NCBI GenBank assembly: GCA_045652465.1
Contig: JAZRUI010000015.1
Span: 295,055 to 359,054 of the forward strand
Source of the DNA: SIG589 sp045652465
GTDB taxonomy: Bacteria; Bacillota; Clostridia; Oscillospirales; Acutalibacteraceae
Length of the DNA stretch: 64,000 bases
Direction: 5' to 3'
This document shows positions 43,259-51,422 of the stretch, piece after piece. A program made the translations under genes and the position numbers. The first letter of the stretch is position 1. Each line of letters begins with the position of its first letter. The notes under the pieces were generated by a model. That model searched no databases. It saw only the letters and a program-made list of their open reading frames with translations, and was not told where the DNA came from.

Positions 43259-43531
43259 TTATTTGTTTTTCAAAATCTTATCAGGGAATACTGTTGCATT
43301 GATCAAATCTGCAGGGTCTACTTCTAATGCATCAGCGATATTAAAGAATACATCTAATGAAAACGGACGAACTAAGCCAGGTGCTTCAATAGCACTAATA
43401 TGTGAACGGCTAACGTTCGATTTTTCTGCAAGTTGTTCCTGTGACATACCACGCATTTTGCGTAAAGCTGCAATAGCAATTCCTAACTGAATGAATCTGT
43501 CTCTATTCTTAAAATCTATTTGTTTACTCAT
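43259..43531 (-). CDS. XRE family transcriptional regulator
   Basis: This 90-residue protein consists almost entirely of one helix-turn-helix domain: LGIAIAALRKMRGMSQEQLAEKSNVSRSHISAIEA, then SLDVFFNIADALEVDPADL. Such small Cro/C-like regulators commonly repress their own gene or control neighbouring accessory genes. It lies upstream of the catalase on the same strand and is divergent from the SLOG gene. Confidence 0.85.
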   Translation of the reverse strand: MSKQIDFKNRDRFIQLGIAIAALRKMRGMSQEQLAEKSNVSRSHISAIEAPGLVRPFSLDVFFNIADALEVDPADLINATVFPDKILKNK

Positions 43532-43605
43532 AAAATAGACACCATCCTCTCTACATATAATTATACTTTTTCCTTGTTTGCTTGACCGTATACACGATAG
43601 AGCAC

Positions 43606-43634
43606 TTGACTAATATTTAGAGCAAAAGTATAAT
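43606..43634 (+). promoter_or_regulatory. SigA promoter for the SLOG gene
   Basis: TTGACT (43606-43611) and TATAAT (43629-43634) are 17 bases apart. A short GTGCA-TTTG-CAC inverted repeat lies just downstream and could be an operator for the adjacent XRE protein. Confidence 0.7.
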
Positions 43635-43691
43635 TACAAGAGAAAATGCAAAAATCAAAGTGCATTTGCACTATAAAGTGAGAGATGGATT

Positions 43692-44174
43692 ATGCCTATA
43701 AAAAATACTGCCTGCTTTTTCGGTCATAGAACTATTAACGAAACTGAGGAACTAAAATCAAAACTTATTGAAATTATCGAAAGACTAATTGTGGACGAAA
43801 AAGTCGATACATTTCTTTTCGGGAGCAAGAGCCGATTTAATAGCCTGTGCCTTGAACTCGTGACTGAACTAAAAGAAAAATACCCGCACATAAAACGAAT
43901 CTATGTACGAGCAGAATATCCGGATATAAACGAGCAATATACAAACTATCTTTTAGAGAGTTACGAGGATACTTACTATCCTGAACATATACGCAGCTCA
44001 GGCCGTGCAGCCTACGTGGAACGCAATTACGAAATGATAAATAAAAGCCATTATTGCATAGTCTACTACGACGAACCTAACGCCCCAACCACCCGCAAAA
44101 GCGGCACCAAAATCGCCCTTGATTATGCTGTGAAGAAAGGCAAACAAATTATCGTTCTGCCTACAAAAGAGTAG
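43692..44174 (+). CDS. SLOG family protein (YpsA/DUF1273-like)
   Basis: This 160-residue Rossmann-like protein begins ACFFGHRTI, has DTFLFGSKSRFNSLCLELV near residue 40, and ends with TRKSGTKIALDYAVKKGKQIIVLP. This matches SLOG-superfamily proteins that bind nucleotide-derived ligands. SLOG domains occur as sensors or effectors in nucleotide-signalling defence systems, but stand-alone YpsA-like proteins also have housekeeping or cell-division roles. No effector is coupled to it. Function open. Confidence 0.8.
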   Translation: MPIKNTACFFGHRTINETEELKSKLIEIIERLIVDEKVDTFLFGSKSRFNSLCLELVTELKEKYPHIKRIYVRAEYPDINEQYTNYLLESYEDTYYPEHIRSSGRAAYVERNYEMINKSHYCIVYYDEPNAPTTRKSGTKIALDYAVKKGKQIIVLPTKE

Positions 44175-44226
44175 AAAAAGGGCGTGATTTATGGTATAAT
44201 TATAAATGATAAAGAGGTGACAAAAA

Positions 44227-44931
44227 TTGATTTATTATACAGGCGATATACACGGCTCAACACTTGAAATCGTAACCTTTTGTATGCGCTTTAAACCGAC
44301 TAAGGATGATACGATAGTTATCCTAGGTGATGTAGGTGCAAACTATTTTGGTGACATAAGGGATAATAAACTCAAAGAGGCATTTGCTAAACTTGAACCG
44401 ACCATTTTTTGCATACACGGCAATCACGAAATGCGCCCTTGGAATATTCCTACATATAAAACAAAGGTATGGAACGGCGGCACAGTTTGGTATGAGGAAA
44501 AATATCCAAATATTCTCTTTGCCAAAGACGGTGAGATTTTTAATATTGAAGACACAAAGCATCTTGTAATCGGCGGTGCATACAGCGTTGATAAATTCTA
44601 CCGACTAAGCCGTGGTTACGGTTGGTGGGAAGACGAACAGCCGTCAGAAGAAATTAAACAGTATGTTGAGCAACAGATAAAAGAAAAAGATTTTGATGTT
44701 ATCCTGTCTCATACTTGTCCGTTTAAGTATGAGCCGATAGAAACATTCTTGCCTGGAATAGACCAAAGCACAGTTGATACAAGTACAGAAGAATGGCTTG
44801 ACAAAATTGAGGGATCGGTTGATTATAAAGCGTGGTATTGCGGCCATTGGCATATCAATAAACGCATCGACAAAATCCACTTCCTCTTTCACGGATTTGA
44901 AACAAATCAAGACTTAGAAATATACGGCTAA
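44227..44931 (+). CDS. Calcineurin-like metallophosphoesterase
   Basis: This 234-residue protein has the full metal-site motif set in order: GDIHG near residue 6, GDVG near 38, GNHE near 66, the H of LSHTCPF near 158 and GHWH near 198. It could act on a nucleotide, nucleic acid or phosphoprotein. It starts at a TTG with a GAGGTG site, 52 bases after the SLOG gene, and is followed by a terminator. The pair may be an operon. Confidence 0.88.
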   Translation: MIYYTGDIHGSTLEIVTFCMRFKPTKDDTIVILGDVGANYFGDIRDNKLKEAFAKLEPTIFCIHGNHEMRPWNIPTYKTKVWNGGTVWYEEKYPNILFAKDGEIFNIEDTKHLVIGGAYSVDKFYRLSRGYGWWEDEQPSEEIKQYVEQQIKEKDFDVILSHTCPFKYEPIETFLPGIDQSTVDTSTEEWLDKIEGSVDYKAWYCGHWHINKRIDKIHFLFHGFETNQDLEIYG

Positions 44932-44935
44932 CCCA

Positions 44936-44963
44936 AAAACCTCGACAAATTTGCCGAGGTTTT
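44936..44963 (+). terminator. Rho-independent terminator after the phosphoesterase gene
   Basis: AAAACCTCG and CGAGGTTTT pair, with the inner CAAATTTG also self-complementary. Confidence 0.85.
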
Positions 44964-45015
44964 GCTATATCATTAAAAAAATACTGCAATCGCACGATTT
45001 TTGTGCTGAAAACTG

Positions 45016-45044
45016 TTGAGGTTTGTTGGGTTTTGTGTTATAAT
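45016..45044 (+). promoter_or_regulatory. SigA-type promoter for the XRE-HNH genes
   Basis: TTGAGG (45016-45021) and TATAAT (45039-45044) are 17 bases apart and precede the XRE start by 48 bases. Confidence 0.6.
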
Positions 45045-45092
45045 ACAAAGCAATGATACAATGTGAAAATTATAACTATTTTGAGGTGTATT

Positions 45093-45302
45093 ATGGCTGC
45101 AAGTTATAAAAAGTTATTTAAACTTTTAATTGACCGCGACATGAAAAAGAAAGAACTCGCTGAAAAAGCAGGAATCAGCATCGCTACCATTACAAAGATG
45201 GGCAAAGATGGTGCCGTTGTCTCCAGCGATGTGCTTGTTAAAATCTGTTCAGCACTTGATTGCACAATGGATGATATTGTTGAAATTGTGCCTAATAAGT
45301 AA
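45093..45302 (+). CDS. Small XRE/Cro-type regulator (possible R-M controller)
   Basis: This 69-residue protein is a single helix-turn-helix domain: FKLLIDRDMKKKELAEKAGISIATITKM, then LVKICSALDCTMDDIVEIV. The size and its place at the head of a nuclease/methyltransferase run resemble controller proteins of restriction-modification systems. The family is also a common generic Cro-like type. GAGGTG supports the ATG at 45093, so a longer upstream frame is rejected. Only 56 bases separate it from the HNH gene. Confidence 0.8.
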   Translation: MAASYKKLFKLLIDRDMKKKELAEKAGISIATITKMGKDGAVVSSDVLVKICSALDCTMDDIVEIVPNK

Positions 45303-45358
45303 AGTACTGTTTATCGTACATTAGATGTTGTAAACTTGATAGAAGGAGTGCGTTATTT

Positions 45359-46093
45359 ATGATTACTATTGATGATTTATCCGTGTGGATTAAAGACAAT
45401 ACATCACTGAGCGACAGTTCGATTTATAAATACTCTCATGCTGTAAATACCATTTCAAAAGAAATGTACCAAAAAGGTATTATTCCTGTTGATTTGTTTG
45501 CTATGTCAGAGTTACAGTGCGATATATATTTGCCTATTATCCTGAAAGACCCCGACTTTACTTCAAAAAATAGTACAGGAAACAACATGTACAGCAATGC
45601 ATTAAAACAATACCGCTTATTCAGAACTGCAACTTCGGATAAAGTTGTAGATCAGGCAGAAGTTGAGAAGGCGATTTCAGGTTATGCAACCCTCGCCGAA
45701 ACCGAACGCACAGCCATCGTTAAATCAAGAGTCGGTCAGGGTCTCTTTAGAAAGCGTTTGATTGATAAATATAAAGGTGCGTGTATTATTACAGGCGTTT
45801 CTGCCAAAAAGCTTTTGGTAGCAAGTCATATAAAACCTTGGGCTGTAAGCAATAACGAGGAAAGATTAAGTGAAGAAAACGGTCTTTTATTAAGCCCGAC
45901 ATATGACAAACTCTTTGATTACGGTCTGATTACATTCAGCAATCAAGGTAATATGATTATTTCGTCACAACTTTCGGACGAGGATAAAAATAAACTTCAT
46001 TTATCTACAGACATCGAATATGATTTGAAAATGTCTTCAAAAATGATAGAACATTTAGATTATCATAGAGATATTATTTTTGTTCGTAAATGA
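45359..46093 (+). CDS. HNH endonuclease (HNH_2 type)
   Basis: This 244-residue protein has a helical N-terminal half of unknown specificity and a C-terminal HNH_2 nuclease domain (about residues 135-200). That domain carries ACIITGVSAKKLLVASHIKPW, then NGLLLSPTYDKLFDYG; the histidine of SHIKPW, the asparagine of NGLLL and the later aspartates form the metal site. Such proteins act as restriction endonucleases beside cytosine methyltransferases. Here the first methyltransferase is 2.4 kb downstream in the same orientation. Confidence 0.83.
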   Translation: MITIDDLSVWIKDNTSLSDSSIYKYSHAVNTISKEMYQKGIIPVDLFAMSELQCDIYLPIILKDPDFTSKNSTGNNMYSNALKQYRLFRTATSDKVVDQAEVEKAISGYATLAETERTAIVKSRVGQGLFRKRLIDKYKGACIITGVSAKKLLVASHIKPWAVSNNEERLSEENGLLLSPTYDKLFDYGLITFSNQGNMIISSQLSDEDKNKLHLSTDIEYDLKMSSKMIEHLDYHRDIIFVRK

Positions 46094-46134
46094 CAAGTTT
46101 AAAATAAGGAATAGATAAAGGAGATATAAGCATA

Positions 46135-47361
46135 ATGAATAAGGTAAGGTTTGATTTTGAAATTAATACGATTAAGAGGTTTAGTGTTCCTATGAGTAAA
46201 GAACTTGACGATATCAATGAAAAATATGAAAAAGGATATTCCAGAGTAGTTACCGAAACCGGTTCCTACAAAGTGGGTTTGATAAAAGATGTTTTCTTAC
46301 AAGACAATTACAATTTGACACCTGATTATCAAAGAAGAATTACCTGGGATAATAAAAAAAGATCAAAATTAATTGAATCTCTAATAATTAATATCCCAAT
46401 TCCTCCTATTTTTCTATATGAATATGACTATGACAAATATGAGGTTATGGACGGCTTGCAACGCCTGACTGCAATAATTGACTTTTATAACAACCAGTAT
46501 AGACTTTCAGGACTTGAAGAGTGGAAGGAACTTGAAGGAAAAAAATATAAAGATTTGCCTAATAAAATTCGCGAAGGAATTGATAGAAGACAGCTTCAAG
46601 TGATAACTCTGTTAAAAGAATCAGCTGCTTCAGAAGAACGAGCTGATAGAATCAAGAGATTAGTTTTCGAAAGATTGAATACTGGTGGCGTTAAATTAAT
46701 GCCTCAAGAAATAAGAAATGCCATTTATAATGGCATTGGTAATGAAATGTGTCAATCTTTGTCCAACACTGTTTTGTTTAAGACGCTTTGGGAGATACCT
46801 GCCGAAATTAGTGTTGATGAAACTGATTATGATTTACAAGACCAAATTGAAAATGAAAAACTTCAAAAAAAGCTTGAGCGAAATGCTCTTTATAAGCGCA
46901 TGTATGACGTGGAATTGGTTTTGCGTTATTTTGCTATGAGACATATTGACGACTTTGATTATTCGTTGTCTGAGGTTTTAGATGATACTTTATATGCATT
47001 AAACCAATATAGTGAAGAAAACATTAAAATGTTAAGTGATGTTTTTATTTCTGCATTAAGAAAAGCGAATGCATTGTTTGGCGATAAAGCATTTAAATAT
47101 TGCAATGAGGAAAAATGGTCTTCGCCGGCTCGTATGATTTATGATCCGATGATGATGGTTCTTTCTCAAGATGACATAATAGTCAATGATACCAACGTCG
47201 AAAACAATGTTGTTGAGTTGCAAAAATTTTATAATTCTGCAACCTATATTGACGACGAAGGAATAGAACAACGCATATTTGATGGTAAACATCAGTCCAA
47301 AGAAGATATCAAAAAACGTGCCGAGGCATTAGATGAATTTATAAGAAGTTTGATAAAATGA
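46135..47361 (+). CDS. DUF262 domain protein
   Basis: This 408-residue protein has the DUF262 (GmrS/ParB-like) core: LTPDYQRRITWDNKKRSKLIESL near residue 62, NIPIPPIFLYE, and MDGLQRLTAIIDFY near residue 105. The usual DGQQR motif is DGLQR here. LVFERLNTGGVKL follows. DUF262 proteins are NTP-dependent nucleases or sensors in modification-dependent restriction and in abortive systems. The C-terminal half lacks an HNH motif, so this is not a complete GmrSD. It overlaps the HEPN gene by four bases (ATGA). Confidence 0.85.
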   Translation: MNKVRFDFEINTIKRFSVPMSKELDDINEKYEKGYSRVVTETGSYKVGLIKDVFLQDNYNLTPDYQRRITWDNKKRSKLIESLIINIPIPPIFLYEYDYDKYEVMDGLQRLTAIIDFYNNQYRLSGLEEWKELEGKKYKDLPNKIREGIDRRQLQVITLLKESAASEERADRIKRLVFERLNTGGVKLMPQEIRNAIYNGIGNEMCQSLSNTVLFKTLWEIPAEISVDETDYDLQDQIENEKLQKKLERNALYKRMYDVELVLRYFAMRHIDDFDYSLSEVLDDTLYALNQYSEENIKMLSDVFISALRKANALFGDKAFKYCNEEKWSSPARMIYDPMMMVLSQDDIIVNDTNVENNVVELQKFYNSATYIDDEGIEQRIFDGKHQSKEDIKKRAEALDEFIRSLIK

Positions 47362-48428
47362 AAAGACTATTAATAGAATATCAGGTGTTTTTATCAAGAG
47401 TTAAAGAAATTCAAGTTCTTTTGAAAAAAGCAGATAAAAACACTTGTATTGAAAAAATAGAACGATCTTTGTCTAACCCAGACCACGAAACGCTTGATTA
47501 TATAAATTTTCTTAAATCTTTAAGTGGTTCGCAGGTTATATACAATGCAGTAATTATTAGTCTTTATGGTTGTTATGAAAATTATATTGATAATCTGCTT
47601 GGTGTATATTTGGATATTATGTTAGAAAACACTGCCGCATACGATCAGCTCCCGGAAAAATTACAAAAGAAATATCGTGCAAAGTTTGGCGAATATCTGA
47701 CCAATCCGCAAAGATTTAATAAAATAGATTTAGATTTAAGTAAAGAAGTATCTAATTATAATGATCTTCTCCAATCTAATTTATCTGGCTCAATGAGTAA
47801 GAAATTTGCAATAGCGCATTCTGGCAATCTTCATGTGCAAGAAATATTTGATTTAATAAATGTTTTAGGAATAGAAAACTCAAAAGATAAAGTTTTGGAT
47901 TCTTATATGTTCAAAAATTTTCATCTGGGAAATGGTATGGACGAATTAGAATTTAATACAAAACGTGCGAGAAACAAAGAAGATTTTTTCTTACCAATAG
48001 AAACTTTGGTAGAACAACGAAATTCGGTAGCCCACAGTTGGAATGTTGAAGATAGAATTACTTTTCGCGAGATCAACGATGTGATAATTCCTTTCCTTAG
48101 AATGATATGTGGGTGTATTTACCGTTTATGTGTATGTAGCGCGTTTGATTTGAATTCTGATTATCCATTGTTTGAAAATCAACAACCAATAAAAATCATT
48201 GATAATCGAATAGTTTGTTTTAATAACCAAAACAAACGAATATCCATAGGTGATTACATAATATATGAAGCTGATGGAATTACTAAGGTTGCTTGTATAA
48301 AGAACATGCAGATAAATCGAAAAGATATACTGCATATTTCAGAAGAAGATTCTAAGGATATCGGATTGGAAATCGATGATACAATTAGAGAAACGGACAA
48401 GCTTAAAATGGTCATTAATATGACTTAA
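47358..48428 (+). CDS. MAE_28990/MAE_18760-like HEPN family protein
   Basis: This 356-residue protein resembles the MAE_28990-type HEPN nuclease family. A helical N-terminal region carries ISLYGCYENYIDNLLGVYL, and the HEPN catalytic motif R221-N-S-V-A-H226 sits in LVEQRNSVAHSW; a C-terminal extension of about 120 residues follows. HEPN R-x4-H proteins are metal-independent RNases common in toxin-antitoxin and abortive infection systems. Overlap with the DUF262 gene indicates a two-gene unit in which DUF262 may sense or restrain the RNase. Confidence 0.8.
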   Translation: MKRLLIEYQVFLSRVKEIQVLLKKADKNTCIEKIERSLSNPDHETLDYINFLKSLSGSQVIYNAVIISLYGCYENYIDNLLGVYLDIMLENTAAYDQLPEKLQKKYRAKFGEYLTNPQRFNKIDLDLSKEVSNYNDLLQSNLSGSMSKKFAIAHSGNLHVQEIFDLINVLGIENSKDKVLDSYMFKNFHLGNGMDELEFNTKRARNKEDFFLPIETLVEQRNSVAHSWNVEDRITFREINDVIIPFLRMICGCIYRLCVCSAFDLNSDYPLFENQQPIKIIDNRIVCFNNQNKRISIGDYIIYEADGITKVACIKNMQINRKDILHISEEDSKDIGLEIDDTIRETDKLKMVINMT

Positions 48429-48480
48429 ACATAGGACAAAACATTAAAAATTTAAAAAATTCTATACAAGGAGACTCTTT

Positions 48481-50475
48481 ATGAAAGTAATTAGTTTGTT
48501 TAGCGGATGTGGTGGTCTTGATTTAGGTTTCGAAAAAGCCGGATTCAAGGTGCCTGTTGCTAATGAATTTGATAAGACTATTTGGGATACCTTCGAAGCA
48601 AATCATCCTAAAACAAAGTTAATCAAGGGTGACATTCGTAATATACAAGAAGAGGATTTTCCCGATGATATAGATGGAATTATTGGTGGACCACCGTGCC
48701 AAAGTTGGTCGGAAGCAGGTTCTTTACGGGGTATTGATGATGCAAGAGGTCAGTTATTCTATGAATATATTCGTATTTTAAAAGATAAGCAACCAAAATT
48801 CTTTCTTGCAGAAAATGTAAGCGGAATGCTTGCAGACCGACACTCAACAGCCGTTCAGAATATTGTTTCTATGTTTGAGGATTGTGGTTACGATGTTTCT
48901 ATTACAATGGCTAACGCAAAAGATTATGGTGTAGCTCAAGAACGAAAAAGAGTATTTTATATTGGCTTTAGGAAAGATCTTAATATTAGCTTTGAATTTC
49001 CCAAAGGATCAACTCAAAAAGACAACAAAAAAATCACATTAAAAGATATTATTTGGGATTTGCAAGACACCGCCATTCCAAGTGCTCCGAAGAATAAACA
49101 TAATCCAGAAGCGATCAATAACAATGAATATTTTACAGGCTCATATTCTCCAATTTTCATGAGTAGAAATAGAGTGAAATCATGGGACGAACAGGCATTT
49201 ACTGTTCAAGCATCAGGTCGTCAGTGTCAATTGCATCCTCAGGCTCCTAAAATGATTAAGCATGGTCATAACGATTGCAGGTTTGTAGAAGGGCAAGAAT
49301 ATTTATACAGAAGAATGACTGTTAGAGAAGTTGCGAGGGTTCAAGGATTCCCAGATGACTTTAAGTTTATATACTCAAAAATTGATGATGCTTATAAAAT
49401 GATCGGAAATGCAGTTCCAGTAAATATGGCATATGAAATTGCACTTGCAATTAAAAAAGTTCTGAATAGTAACAATGTGAAATCCAGAAACAAAGCCAAC
49501 AAAAATAAGGAGAAAAGAAAAATGAGCGCTAATAGTAATAACCAAGGAAGAGCCTATGAATATGCTTGGATGACATCATTATTTGAAACTCTTGATTCAT
49601 TACGTGAAACAGGAATAGTATGTAATTCAAGCTATGATGCCAACGAGAGAGCGTGGAATGCAATAAGTGAGGAAAAACGAGAAATATATACGATGTCAGC
49701 TAATGCTGCTGTAAATACAATTATTGAATTAGAACCGATGATGGAAGAAAATTCTGATGATATCTTACTTCTTGAATTTCAAAAAGATGAATTTGGAGAA
49801 AGTGGCGATGTTCGAGATATAGTTATTCGCAGAGATGATGTTAATTGGGAAATTGGACTAAGTATAAAGCATAATCATGATGCCGTAAAACATAGTCGTT
49901 TAAGCCATGTGTTGGATTTTGGTGAAGAATGGTATGGTATTCCTTGCAGCGATCAATATTGGAATGATATTGCACCAGTTTTTGATTCTCTGAAACGCGA
50001 ACAAAAGAGGAAAACGGCATGGTCTGATTTGGATGACAAAGAAGGTGATGTTTATGTTCCTTTACTTCAGGCTTTTTTAGATGAAGTATATAGGACATAT
50101 AATCAAGATTCCACTATTGCAGTAAAAATGTTTGAATATTTAGTAGGAATTAGAGATTACCACAAAATAGTTAGCCATGATAATAAAAGAATGACATTAA
50201 TACATACTTTTAATCTTCATGGTTCGTTAAATCAACCTAGCACAGAAAAAGAATCTGAATTCGAGGTTTTGCCAGTTGAACTTCCAACAGAAATAATTTC
50301 CATGAGATTTAAGAAAAACAGCAACACCACAGTGGAAATCTATATGGACAACGGTTGGGCTTTCAGTTTTAGAATTCACAGTGCAAGCACACTGGTTCAA
50401 CCAAGTTTGAAATTTGATGTTCAATTTATTTCCACACCGTCGTCTGTACTTAATATTGAGTGCAAATGGTATTAA
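48481..50475 (+). CDS. Single-chain HaeIII-like cytosine-C5 methyltransferase and restriction endonuclease fusion
   Basis: One 664-residue frame encodes both halves of a restriction-modification system. Residues 1-335 are a DNA cytosine-C5 methyltransferase very like M.HaeIII: SLFSGCGGLDLGFEKAGF, GGPPCQSWSEAGSLRGIDD with the catalytic cysteine, FLAENV, QERKRVFYIGF and YKMIGNAVPVNMAYEI. Its recognition region (SRNRVKSWDEQAFTVQASG) also matches, so GGCC is the expected target. Residues 348-664 resemble the R.HaeIII family, starting SANSNNQGRAYEYA. An AAGGAG site sits before the in-frame ATG at 49522, so the endonuclease may also be made alone. A lysine-rich linker (about residues 335-347) joins the halves. 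Confidence 0.9.
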   Translation: MKVISLFSGCGGLDLGFEKAGFKVPVANEFDKTIWDTFEANHPKTKLIKGDIRNIQEEDFPDDIDGIIGGPPCQSWSEAGSLRGIDDARGQLFYEYIRILKDKQPKFFLAENVSGMLADRHSTAVQNIVSMFEDCGYDVSITMANAKDYGVAQERKRVFYIGFRKDLNISFEFPKGSTQKDNKKITLKDIIWDLQDTAIPSAPKNKHNPEAINNNEYFTGSYSPIFMSRNRVKSWDEQAFTVQASGRQCQLHPQAPKMIKHGHNDCRFVEGQEYLYRRMTVREVARVQGFPDDFKFIYSKIDDAYKMIGNAVPVNMAYEIALAIKKVLNSNNVKSRNKANKNKEKRKMSANSNNQGRAYEYAWMTSLFETLDSLRETGIVCNSSYDANERAWNAISEEKREIYTMSANAAVNTIIELEPMMEENSDDILLLEFQKDEFGESGDVRDIVIRRDDVNWEIGLSIKHNHDAVKHSRLSHVLDFGEEWYGIPCSDQYWNDIAPVFDSLKREQKRKTAWSDLDDKEGDVYVPLLQAFLDEVYRTYNQDSTIAVKMFEYLVGIRDYHKIVSHDNKRMTLIHTFNLHGSLNQPSTEKESEFEVLPVELPTEIISMRFKKNSNTTVEIYMDNGWAFSFRIHSASTLVQPSLKFDVQFISTPSSVLNIECKWY

Positions 50476-51422
50476 AGGTTGGTAGTTTATTTTCGGGAAT
50501 AGGAGGCATCGATATTGCGTTTCAGCAAGCTGGATTTGAGATCAAGTGGGCTGTTGAAAATGATGCCGCATGTTGTCGAACATATAGACATAATTTAAAA
50601 GACACTTTGTTATTTGAAGAGGATATTAGAGTTATTAATCCATCGGAGCTTTGTAATGTAGATATAATAACTGCTGGATTTCCGTGTCAACCATTTTCGG
50701 TAGCGGGTAAGCAGCAAGGATTTAGTGATGAACGAGGTCATCTTTTCTATGAAATAGAGAAATTTATCAGTGCTTATAAACCCAGATTTTTATTTCTTGA
50801 AAACGTTCCAAATCTTATGGAACACGATAACGGAAAAACTTTTAATCTCATCCACAACGTTTTATCAGAACTTGATTATTCTATTAGGTACAGAGTTTTA
50901 CGTGCGTCAGAATATGGTGGAATCCCCCAAATTCGAGATAGAATATATATTGTAGCTTTTCGTGAGCAAATGGACTGTGACCTGTTTCAATTCCCCGATA
51001 AAATGGATTTAGGTATTACCATTGAAGAGGTTTTGCATAGAAAACAAAAAAGGCATGATATATATTATTATTCTGTGGAAGACGACTTTTATAAAAAGGC
51101 ATCAAAGATTGTCACAAAACGAGATTCCATATACCGTGTTTATCGTGATAGTATAAAAATAACGCAGAATTATATGTGCCCGACATTAACAGCTTCAATG
51201 GGAATAACAGCAAATCAGGTTCCTCTTGTGCTTGATGATTATGGAGTGCGTAAATTAACGATACAAGAGTGTCTTGATTTCCAGGGGTTTTCAAAAACGT
51301 TTAAGTTCCCACGAACAATTACTTTAAGGGATGCGTATAAGCAGATTGGTAATAGTGTAGTTGTACCAGTGATAAGAAGAATTGCAGAAGAAATTAAGAA
51401 GGTATATTATGTTAGATTTTGA
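50466..51422 (+). CDS. DNA (cytosine-5)-methyltransferase
   Basis: This 318-residue C5 methyltransferase has motif I (SLFSGIGGIDIAFQQAGF), motif IV GFPCQPFSVAGKQQGF with the catalytic cysteine, motif VI LENVPN, motif VIII PQIRDRIYIVAF, and motifs IX-X (RKLTIQECLDFQGF, YKQIGNSVVVPVI). Its target-recognition region differs from the HaeIII-like enzyme, so specificity is unknown. The ATG at 50466 overlaps the stop of the fusion gene, and its own 3' end overlaps the TIR gene by 14 bases. The three are probably translated as a coupled set. Confidence 0.93.
   Translation: MVLKVGSLFSGIGGIDIAFQQAGFEIKWAVENDAACCRTYRHNLKDTLLFEEDIRVINPSELCNVDIITAGFPCQPFSVAGKQQGFSDERGHLFYEIEKFISAYKPRFLFLENVPNLMEHDNGKTFNLIHNVLSELDYSIRYRVLRASEYGGIPQIRDRIYIVAFREQMDCDLFQFPDKMDLGITIEEVLHRKQKRHDIYYYSVEDDFYKKASKIVTKRDSIYRVYRDSIKITQNYMCPTLTASMGITANQVPLVLDDYGVRKLTIQECLDFQGFSKTFKFPRTITLRDAYKQIGNSVVVPVIRRIAEEIKKVYYVRF

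Noticed and set aside
46135..47361. Complete GmrSD restriction enzyme
   Set aside because: The DUF262 protein lacks the C-terminal DUF1524/HNH nuclease portion; the HNH protein upstream is a different type.
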